Shown here one piece after another: positions 1-4,907 of a stretch of 5,842 nt of DNA. The DNA comes from Chloroflexota bacterium (lineage in GTDB: Bacteria > Chloroflexota > Ktedonobacteria > Ktedonobacterales > Ktedonobacteraceae): the NCBI GenBank assembly GCA_902810755.1, contig CADDYT010000232.1, positions 1 to 5,842 of the forward strand. Direction: 5' to 3'. Numbering within the stretch: position 1 is the stretch's first letter; every line of letters begins with the position of its first letter. The notes beneath the pieces were generated by a model. The model ran no database searches. It saw only the letters and a list, made by a program, of their open reading frames with translations, and had not been told where the DNA came from. Made by a program: the position numbers and the translations under genes.

Positions 1-300
1 CCTGGTCTGGGGCTGGGTACCGGTCTCGGTCCGGGTTGGGGTCTCGGCCCCGGCATGGCGCCGATACCGCCGGTCGGGCCGTCAGGCTTTGTGCCGCCAC
101 TGGTACCGCCGATACCGCCAGTAGTACCACCCATTCCACCGGTGGCTCCTGGTCCGGGTTTCGGTAGGTTTGGCGTTGGCCCTGGCATTGCGCCTTTCGC
201 GCCCTTTGCGCCGGTGGGCGTTGGGTTCTGGCAGGGGCCTGTTGGGACAACCGTTGGTGAAACAGTAGAAACTGCCACCGGCCTTAACAGCGTCGTGTAG
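1..300 (+). CDS. Partial Pro/Gly/Val-rich low-complexity ORF, C-terminal end (uncertain strand)
   Basis: The + frame is open from the first base of the window to a TAG at 298-300, so any start would lie outside; an internal ATG occurs at 55. The first 18 residues alternate Gly with Leu or Pro, followed by VPPIPPV-like repeats (about residues 32-50), a Gly/Phe/Ala-Pro segment, and a Thr/Val-rich tail ending LNSVV. No domain, catalytic motif or membrane segment is recognisable. The reading uses codons that are uncommon in the neighbouring genes (ATA for Ile, GTA for Val). The opposite strand of the same DNA is also open and reads as Gly-Gly/Pro-Gly/Thr-rich repeats using common ATC and GGT/GGC codons, though also several rare AGA codons. 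It could therefore be a C-terminal linker or surface-protein tail on this strand, or the shadow of a gene on the other one. I do not recognise the gene and assign no function. Confidence 0.3.
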   Translation, partial: PGLGLGTGLGPGWGLGPGMAPIPPVGPSGFVPPLVPPIPPVVPPIPPVAPGPGFGRFGVGPGIAPFAPFAPVGVGFWQGPVGTTVGETVETATGLNSVV

Positions 301-319
301 CCAACAGCGTCGTGTAGCC
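286..319. repeat. Perfect 17-bp tandem duplication
   Basis: AACAGCGTCGTGTAGCC occurs at 286-302 and again immediately at 303-319 with no mismatch. The first copy contains the TAG that ends the preceding + frame. Because 17 is not a multiple of three, the extra copy shifts any frame crossing it. On the - strand it turns an open frame coming from 601 into a TAA at 286-284; with one copy removed the same frame would stay open to the window edge. It looks like a recent slippage or repair duplication, since both copies are identical. Confidence 0.9.
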
Positions 320-459
320 CTCTATCTGGCCTTGCAGCCCGGCTTTGCTCGTCCCACTTTGATGACGGGCAAAGCTGGCTGGATGAGTGTTTCCTCTGGT
401 CGATTCACCGCTCTTTTGATGCTTTCCCTCTCTCCACCGATGACTGGTGACTTTTACCT
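320..459. other. Stretch with no convincing gene
   Basis: Between the tandem duplication and the candidate promoter of the DUF1963 gene I find no RNA gene, strong hairpin or confident coding sequence. The + frame following the TAG at 298-300 stays open until TGA at 448-450 and has a protein-like composition rich in Trp, Asp, Phe and Ser, but it has no start codon preceded by a ribosome binding site. The - strand is also open here (601 down to 284), and that frame is rich in Arg, Lys, Ser and His with no recognisable motif. The stretch may be decayed coding DNA. Confidence 0.4.
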
Positions 460-489
460 GTGGCAGCCGTCTCAACGATACGATATACT
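460..489 (+). promoter_or_regulatory. Candidate promoter for the DUF1963 gene
   Basis: TATACT at 484-489 matches five of six bases of the sigma70 -10 consensus. An 18-nt spacer separates it from GTGGCA at 460-465, which matches only four of six bases of the -35 consensus. Transcription would start near 496, giving a leader of about 40 nt before the gene. The weak -35 makes this tentative. Confidence 0.35.
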
Positions 490-536
490 GTGAGGAAGTA
501 CAGGCTCTTTTCAGAAAGCACAGGTGGAGGAATATG

Positions 537-1379
537 ATGGATAAAGCTGGTCTTGAGGCTGCGTTCAGAGCTGCAGGCTTAGCGCGCCTGTTAAAAGACA
601 TTGATTACATTGCGAAACCGGCGATTCGGCTCAATACGACCCCTGTAGATGAAGCTGCTCTGGCAACAGGCGCATCGAAGCTGGGTGGCTTGCCAGATTT
701 ACCCCCTGCTTTCTCCTGGCCCGATTGGAAGGGCCTGCCGCAATCCTTTATCGGGCAAATCCGACTCGCCGATGTGCGTCCGTATGACATCAACCATGTT
801 CTGCCTGCTGATGGCATGCTCTGGTTTTTCTACGATGCCAGACAGGAGACGTATGGTGATGCTCCTGCTGATCGCGGTGGCTGGCGTGTCTTCTTTAGCG
901 ATGCTGCTGCCCCTTTGCAACGCCTTCCTGCCCCTGCCGCGTTGCCGCCGACGGCCCGGTTTCACGCTGCTTCCCTCACCTTCACCGGCGAAATGACGCT
1001 TTCGCAGTTTCCAGATATGGAGGCTGCGCACTTTGACTGGACAGATGATGAGCAACACAAATATGAAACGTTGCTCTCGGATCTGCACGCCCGGCGCGCG
1101 CAGCCGGAACATCAGTTGCTCGGCTTCCCTGACACTATTCAAGATGATATGCGCCTGGAATGTCAGCTTGCCTCGCATGGCATTACTGATTTCGATAGCC
1201 CTGCTGCCGCCGCGCTTGCGAAGGGCGCATCAGACTGGCAATTGCTTCTGCAAATCGATTCCGATGATCGCCTGGGCATGCGCTGGGGGGACAACGGCCT
1301 GATCTATTACTGGATTACATCCGCGAGTATGCAGGCCCGCCATTTTGACGAAACGTGGCTGGTATTGCAATCTGAATAA
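537..1379 (+). CDS. DUF1963 (YwqG-like) family protein
   Basis: This 280-residue soluble protein lacks a signal peptide and membrane segments. It shows the conserved YwqG/DUF1963 pattern in order: K-LGGLPDLP (about 48-56) followed by FSWP (59-62); FIGQI (71-75), the family's characteristic FxxQI; a LPxDGxLxFFYD-type segment (89-100); HQLLGFPxxIQ (192-202); W-LLLQIDSDD (234-244); and RWGDNGLIYYWI (249-260). Length is normal for the family. The reading frame opens further upstream, but GGTGGAGG at 523-530 lies 6 nt before ATG 537. ATG 534 is one codon earlier with a 3-nt gap and is equally acceptable. The biochemical function of YwqG proteins is not established; as I recall, some occur among immunity-type genes of polymorphic toxin loci. 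The gene precedes a secreted HNH-nuclease-like gene by 62 bases and probably shares its transcript. Family assignment is firm; role is unknown. Confidence 0.88.
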   Translation: MDKAGLEAAFRAAGLARLLKDIDYIAKPAIRLNTTPVDEAALATGASKLGGLPDLPPAFSWPDWKGLPQSFIGQIRLADVRPYDINHVLPADGMLWFFYDARQETYGDAPADRGGWRVFFSDAAAPLQRLPAPAALPPTARFHAASLTFTGEMTLSQFPDMEAAHFDWTDDEQHKYETLLSDLHARRAQPEHQLLGFPDTIQDDMRLECQLASHGITDFDSPAAAALAKGASDWQLLLQIDSDDRLGMRWGDNGLIYYWITSASMQARHFDETWLVLQSE

Positions 1380-1441
1380 GCTATTTGCTGCCTGCAACAG
1401 CTTTTGCGAGAGTGCGCTATTTTCCGTGAGAGGAGCAAGCC

Positions 1442-2002
1442 ATGAGAAGATATGTTTCCACGCTGATTGTGATAGTGGCGCTGGCCATCATCTTGAGCAG
1501 TTGTGATGTCTCGGTTACCGTCCCCACTGGCACGGCAACGGTAACAACGACAACCGCAACGACGCACCGGTGGGGGGTGCGCACCAGAACATCCGGCTGC
1601 CAGGCGCAAGGACCATTGCAGGACTCCGCCTGCACGCCTGGAGATATCATTCCCACTGCCACGAAAGATGTCATCTGTAAGTCTGGTTACGCCAGTTCGG
1701 TGCGCAACGTGCCGACCAGCGAGAAAAATGCTGTCTACGCCGAATATGGCATCACGCATCATTCCGCCGGACAGTATGAGGTTGACCACCTCGTCAGCCT
1801 GGAGCTTGGAGGCTCCAACGATATCTCAAACCTCTGGCCGGAAGCGGCTTCTCCGACGCCGGGTTTCCATCAGAAGGACAGAGTCGAAAACTACCTGCAT
1901 GACCAGGTCTGCTCCGGTGCGGTTTCTCTGCAACAGGCGCAGTTCGATATCGCCACCGACTGGCTCACCATCTACAACCAGATGCCTGCCAGCGACCATT
2001 AA
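1442..2002 (+). CDS. Secreted HNH-type nuclease-like lipoprotein
   Basis: This is a 186-residue protein. Residues 1-20 form a signal peptide (MRRY, then a hydrophobic core) ending in a lipobox LSS-C with Cys21 as the lipidation site. A Thr/Val/Pro-rich linker (about 24-41) follows, then a compact domain. The domain contains TPGDIIPTAT (65-74), YEVDHLVSLELGGSNDISNL (112-131) followed by WPE (132-134), and FHQKD (142-146). The D115-H116, N130 and H143 spacing matches a beta-beta-alpha metal HNH site, with H116 the likely general base. Four further cysteines (53, 64, 79, 157) could form disulfides outside the cytoplasm. AGGAG at 1431-1435, 6 nt before the ATG, fixes the start. The expected product is an envelope-anchored or released DNase/RNase for defence, competition or nutrient scavenging. 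The nuclease family call is good; substrate and role are inferred. It lies 62 bases after the DUF1963 gene and ends just before a strong hairpin. Confidence 0.8.
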   Translation: MRRYVSTLIVIVALAIILSSCDVSVTVPTGTATVTTTTATTHRWGVRTRTSGCQAQGPLQDSACTPGDIIPTATKDVICKSGYASSVRNVPTSEKNAVYAEYGITHHSAGQYEVDHLVSLELGGSNDISNLWPEAASPTPGFHQKDRVENYLHDQVCSGAVSLQQAQFDIATDWLTIYNQMPASDH

Positions 2003-2010
2003 GTGATAGG

Positions 2011-2057
2011 CTGACGCACCCACAGGCCAGCCCTTATGGCTGGCCTGTGGGTGTCAG
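2011..2057 (+). terminator. Strong hairpin after the HNH gene
   Basis: A perfect 16-bp stem (2017-2032 with 2038-2053) closes a 5-nt loop. A further 4-bp CTGA/TCAG pairing (2011-2014 with 2054-2057) forms across a 2-nt bulge. It begins 8 nt after the stop codon of the HNH gene and lies before the promoter of the next operon, so a transcription-ending or mRNA-protecting role is likely. No T-run follows on either strand, so it is not a canonical intrinsic terminator. Confidence 0.6.
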
Positions 2058-2066
2058 GGATAATGC

Positions 2067-2096
2067 TTGACGCTGCATTGAACCACGTCATACAAT
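2067..2096 (+). promoter_or_regulatory. Sigma70-type promoter of the maturation operon
   Basis: TTGACG at 2067-2072 matches five of six bases of the -35 consensus, and TACAAT at 2091-2096 five of six of the -10 consensus. They are separated by 18 nt. The predicted transcription start is near 2103, about 70 nt before the probable TTG start of the ATPase gene. The -10 element is one half of a TACAAT-N14-ATTGTA inverted repeat (2091-2116), which could be a repressor site. It lies directly after the hairpin that closes the previous unit. Confidence 0.65.
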
Positions 2097-2162
2097 ATAC
2101 GTACTTACTAATTGTAATGATATGTGTCCCTATCTATGCTGGAAAGCACTAGTTTTTTTGTT

Positions 2163-2167
2163 GGAGG
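2163..2167 (+). promoter_or_regulatory. Ribosome binding site selecting the TTG start at 2173
   Basis: GGAGG is followed 5 nt later by an in-frame TTG (2173-2175). The upstream in-frame ATG at 2122 has no purine-rich sequence in front of it, so this site decides the start of the ATPase gene. Confidence 0.65.
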
Positions 2168-2172
2168 CCCTC

Positions 2173-3096
2173 TTGGAGCAAGAACAGGAACAGGCAGCAC
2201 TGACCTCATTTAACACGATTGAAGACGTACAGCGGGCGATGTTTGCCCAGCGTTATATCGCAGACCGCAGTCTGGCAACAGCTGTGTTCCTGGCACTCAA
2301 ACGACGCAAGCCGCTGTTGTTAGAGGGTGAGCCTGGGGTGGGCAAGACGGAGATCGCGAAAGTTCTTTCCGCCGCACTGAACACAAAGTTAATTCGCCTG
2401 CAATGCTATGAAGGCATCGATGTCAGTACCGCCGTGTATGAATGGAATTATACACGCCAGATGCTGCATATTCGCTTGATGGAGGCTGGCGGTATCAATC
2501 GCCAGCAGGAATTAAAGGAGATTTTTGGCCCTGAATTTCTTATCCAGCGTCCTCTCTTGCAAGCCATCGATCCCGCCAATCCTCAGCCGCCGGTGCTGTT
2601 GATTGATGAGCTTGATCGCAGCGATGAAGAGTTTGAGGCGTATCTGCTTGAATTGCTCTCGGATTTTCAAATCAGCATTCCAGAGATTGGCACCATTGAG
2701 GCCAAAGAGCCGCCTATCGTGATTATCACCTCGAACCGCACCCGCGAGATTCACGATGCGCTGCGCCGTCGCTGTCTCTACTACTGGATCGATTTCCCCA
2801 CACTGGAAAAAGAGTACGCGATTGTCACGGCTCGCATGCCAGACGTGCCGGAGCGGCTTGCTCGCCAGGTCTGCGTCTTCGTGCGCGAACTACGCAGCGT
2901 CGATCTTTTCAAGGCGCCCGGTGTCGCCGAGACGCTGGACTGGATCAGTTCGCTGCTGGCGCTCAATCAGATGGAACTGGTGGAAGGCCCGGTGCGCGAT
3001 ACGCTGGGAGCTTTGCTCAAGTATCAGGATGACGTTCTCAAAGTTGGTGGTAGCGAGATGACGCGCATGTTGCAAAAGGCGCGTGGAGCTTCATAA
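2173..3096 (+). CDS. coxD: MoxR-family AAA+ ATPase, CoxD-like molybdenum hydroxylase maturation chaperone
   Basis: This 307-residue cytoplasmic AAA+ ATPase, counted from TTG 2173, has Walker A GEPGVGKT (52-59), Walker B VLLIDELD (141-148), sensor-1 Asn188 in ITSN, an arginine cluster ALRRRC (197-201) of the arginine-finger region, and a KAPGVAETLDW segment (247-257) typical of MoxR sensor-2/lid domains. Length is normal for CoxD. In CO-oxidising bacteria CoxD is an ATP-driven chaperone needed to insert sulfur and copper at the molybdenum site of CO dehydrogenase, and MoxR proteins generally pair with VWA proteins. A CoxE-type VWA gene follows almost without a gap. An upstream ATG at 2122 would add 17 residues with a hydrophobic, Cys-containing character unlike this family and has no ribosome binding site. 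The client need not be CO dehydrogenase, so the gene symbol describes similarity in sequence and context. The MoxR assignment is firm; the maturation role is inferred from the operon. Confidence 0.88.
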   Translation: MEQEQEQAALTSFNTIEDVQRAMFAQRYIADRSLATAVFLALKRRKPLLLEGEPGVGKTEIAKVLSAALNTKLIRLQCYEGIDVSTAVYEWNYTRQMLHIRLMEAGGINRQQELKEIFGPEFLIQRPLLQAIDPANPQPPVLLIDELDRSDEEFEAYLLELLSDFQISIPEIGTIEAKEPPIVIITSNRTREIHDALRRRCLYYWIDFPTLEKEYAIVTARMPDVPERLARQVCVFVRELRSVDLFKAPGVAETLDWISSLLALNQMELVEGPVRDTLGALLKYQDDVLKVGGSEMTRMLQKARGAS

Positions 3097-3097
3097 A

Positions 3098-4465
3098 GTG
3101 AGTATGGATTTCCTGTCACAACAGAACGGCGATTACTTTGCCACAGAGCCATTATCGGTGAAAGAGATCGAGCGCGGCGAGCGTCTGCTCTTTCGCCTGA
3201 CCGAATTTGGCCGCCTGCTCTGGGAGGTCGGCATCGATGTCGGCCCGCGCAAGATGCTCGATGTCGCCGAGACGTTGAACTATATCGACCTCACCAGCAA
3301 GGAAGATTTTTACGATGCGCTCAAGGCGATGCTCTTGCCCCGTCACGAGCAGGAACCGCTGTTTGACCAGATGTTTCTCTATTACTGGTACATGCGCGAT
3401 CGCAAGGAGAAGCCGGGGCAGGCTCCACCTGGGGCGGCCAGGCGCGACGACAAGACGATGCGCCTGCCGCCCTCTGAGCGCAAGCGGCTGGCCGAGCATC
3501 TGAACGTTACCGAGACCTCGCGTAAAGAACTGCGCGCGCACATGCGCGAGACCGAACGCCGCCATCGCTCGCAGGATTTCGAGGAGCAGGAAGAAGATGA
3601 CGAGGGCAATCCGCAGGGGACAGCCTATAGCGCCATCGAAGTGCTGCGCAAAAAAGACTTCGAGTCTTTCACCTGGGAAGAGGTGCAGGAGGCGAAACGC
3701 TTGATGTCGGAAATGCGCTGGAATCTTGGCATGCGCCCGACGCACCGCAAGCGGCCTTCGCGTCGCGGCTCGTATCCCGATATGCGCCGTATTGTGCGAC
3801 GCAACCTCAAGTATGGCGCGGAATTACTTGAATTGACGTGGCGCGAGACCAAACGCAAGCCGCGCCCGCTCATCATCATCTGCGACATCAGCGGCTCCAT
3901 GAGCCTCTACTCGCGGCTGCTGCTGCACTTTATACACACCATCTCCAACGGTCTGATGAATGTTGAAGCCTTCGTCTTCGGCACCCGCCTGACGCGCATT
4001 ACTCGCCAGCTCAAGCGGCGTGATGTCGATGATGCTGTGCGCGACGTTTCTAAGACGGTGCAGGACTGGTCTGGCGGCACGCGCATCGGCGATGCTCTGC
4101 ATTACTTTAACCATAGATGGGCGAAGCGCGTGCTGGGTCGCGGCGCCGTTGTGCTGATTATCAGCGATGGCTGGGATCGCGGCGATGCCAGTGTGCTGGA
4201 GGTCGAGATGGACCGTTTGCAGCATAGCTGTCACCGGCTCATCTGGCTCAACCCCTTGCTCGGCTCGCCCGATTACCGCCCGTTGACCATTGGCATGAAG
4301 ACGGCTCTGCCCTATATCGATAACTTTCTGCCTGCCCATAACCTGGACAGCCTGATTTACCTGGGCAACTTGCTGCGCGACATTGACGACAGCCGCCCTG
4401 CGCGCAACCCGGCGGCGCGCCGCAAAGCTGTTGCCGGGTGGAGCAAACCCAGGATAGAGAGCTAG
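3098..4465 (+). CDS. coxE: CoxE-like von Willebrand factor A domain protein
   Basis: This is a 455-residue soluble protein. The N-terminal half (about 1-255) is helical and highly charged, as in CoxE/VWA proteins, with an acidic run at about 162-169 (EEQEEDDE) and a basic region near 215-235. The VWA domain starts near residue 256 and carries the complete metal-ion-dependent adhesion site: DISGS (263-267), Thr328 in SGGTRIGDA, and Asp357 in IISDGWD. VWA proteins of this type bind a partner through the MIDAS metal and act with a MoxR ATPase; CoxE is required with CoxD for assembly of the CO dehydrogenase active site. Start choice: the frame is open from GTG 3083, but GGAG at 3085-3088 stands 9 nt before GTG 3098, one base after the ATPase stop codon, which suggests translational coupling. 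ATG 3104 is the alternative. The arginine-rich C-terminal tail (about 430-455) looks disordered. Family assignment is firm; the client enzyme is not visible here. Confidence 0.87.
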   Translation: MSMDFLSQQNGDYFATEPLSVKEIERGERLLFRLTEFGRLLWEVGIDVGPRKMLDVAETLNYIDLTSKEDFYDALKAMLLPRHEQEPLFDQMFLYYWYMRDRKEKPGQAPPGAARRDDKTMRLPPSERKRLAEHLNVTETSRKELRAHMRETERRHRSQDFEEQEEDDEGNPQGTAYSAIEVLRKKDFESFTWEEVQEAKRLMSEMRWNLGMRPTHRKRPSRRGSYPDMRRIVRRNLKYGAELLELTWRETKRKPRPLIIICDISGSMSLYSRLLLHFIHTISNGLMNVEAFVFGTRLTRITRQLKRRDVDDAVRDVSKTVQDWSGGTRIGDALHYFNHRWAKRVLGRGAVVLIISDGWDRGDASVLEVEMDRLQHSCHRLIWLNPLLGSPDYRPLTIGMKTALPYIDNFLPAHNLDSLIYLGNLLRDIDDSRPARNPAARRKAVAGWSKPRIES

Positions 4466-4545
4466 TGTCTTGTCTTTCCCTGCCAGGCGCGCTCTTGCTA
4501 CCCATGGCAAGAAGCCGCTCACGTACAGAACAGGAGGTCTTTACC

Positions 4546-4863
4546 ATGCGGGATGTATTACCTGATATTGAACGCTGGCGCGCTCGCGGCGAGCGAGTTG
4601 CCATTGCGACGGTGGTGAGTATGGCCGGTTCGGCTCCGCGCCAACCGGGGGCGAAACTGGCGGTCAGCGAAAGCGGCGAGCTGTCCGGTTCGGTCAGCGG
4701 TGGCTGCGTCGAGCCGGCAGTGGTGGAGGCCGCGATGGAAGTGATCGAGGACGGCAAGCCACAGATGCTTGAATTTGGCATTACCGAAGAGGAAAATATC
4801 GAGCAGATCGGCCTTGCCTGCGGCGGCACCATTCATGTGTTTGTCGAACGCCTCGACTGGTGA
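4546..4863 (+). CDS. Stand-alone XdhC/CoxI N-terminal domain protein
   Basis: This 105-residue protein consists of the XdhC_CoxI domain only. Visible family motifs are VAIATVVSMAGSAPRQPGAK (18-37), GSVSGGCVE (48-56) with conserved Cys54, and GLACGGTI (89-96) with Cys92. In characterised XdhC proteins this region helps bind the molybdenum cofactor and a conserved cysteine is needed for cofactor sulfuration or handover. The Rossmann domain that normally follows is absent; the next gene supplies one. AGGAGG at 4532-4537, 8 nt before ATG 4546, sets the start. In-frame ATGs at 4438 and 4504 lack such a site, and the first would overlap the VWA gene. The gene lies 80 bases after the VWA gene with no promoter seen, so it is probably cotranscribed. 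It ends with a clean stop, and the following 44-nt spacer and new ribosome binding site argue that the split is genuine rather than a sequencing frameshift. Confidence 0.87.
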   Translation: MRDVLPDIERWRARGERVAIATVVSMAGSAPRQPGAKLAVSESGELSGSVSGGCVEPAVVEAAMEVIEDGKPQMLEFGITEEENIEQIGLACGGTIHVFVERLDW

Positions 4864-4865
4864 GC

Positions 4866-4893
4866 ATGGATGGACGCAAGCAACGACATCCAT
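4866..4893 (+). other. Small inverted repeat before the second XdhC gene
   Basis: ATGGATG (4866-4872) and CATCCAT (4887-4893) can form a 7-bp stem with a 14-nt loop between the two XdhC genes. It ends 1 nt before the AAGGA ribosome binding site (4895-4899) of the second gene. It might tune translation of that gene or be chance. Confidence 0.3.
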
Positions 4894-4907
4894 AAAGGAA
4901 ATCTGCG

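Noticed and set aside
284..601. 105-codon - strand open frame running from the DUF1963 start region to the tandem duplication
   Set aside because: It overlaps the promoter and first codons of a confident + strand gene, has a basic random-looking composition and no recognisable motif. Kept only as an observation because of its link to the duplication.
699..1178. 160-codon - strand open frame inside the DUF1963 gene
   Set aside because: Shadow of a well-supported gene; Arg/Ser-rich with no family motif.
1668..2006. Alternative + frame overlapping the HNH gene
   Set aside because: The frame starting at 1442 carries a signal peptide, a lipobox and the HNH motifs; this one is Arg/Ser/Thr-rich and featureless.
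3083..3097. Start of the VWA gene at GTG 3083
   Set aside because: No ribosome binding site is placed for it; GGAG at 3085-3088 is inside the would-be first codons and better serves GTG 3098.
3152..3745. Long - strand open frame inside the VWA gene
   Set aside because: Antisense shadow of a GC-rich coding region; the + frame has clear VWA motifs and family structure.
4493..4512. 6-bp inverted repeat TCTTGC/GCAAGA with an 8-nt loop between the VWA and first XdhC genes
   Set aside because: Short and not followed by a T-run; too weak to call a terminator, and the flanking genes look like one operon.
3824..4522. 232-codon - strand open frame across the VWA domain and the following gap
   Set aside because: It is the complement of the MIDAS-containing sequence; its length is explained by codon bias, and no homologous family is recognisable.
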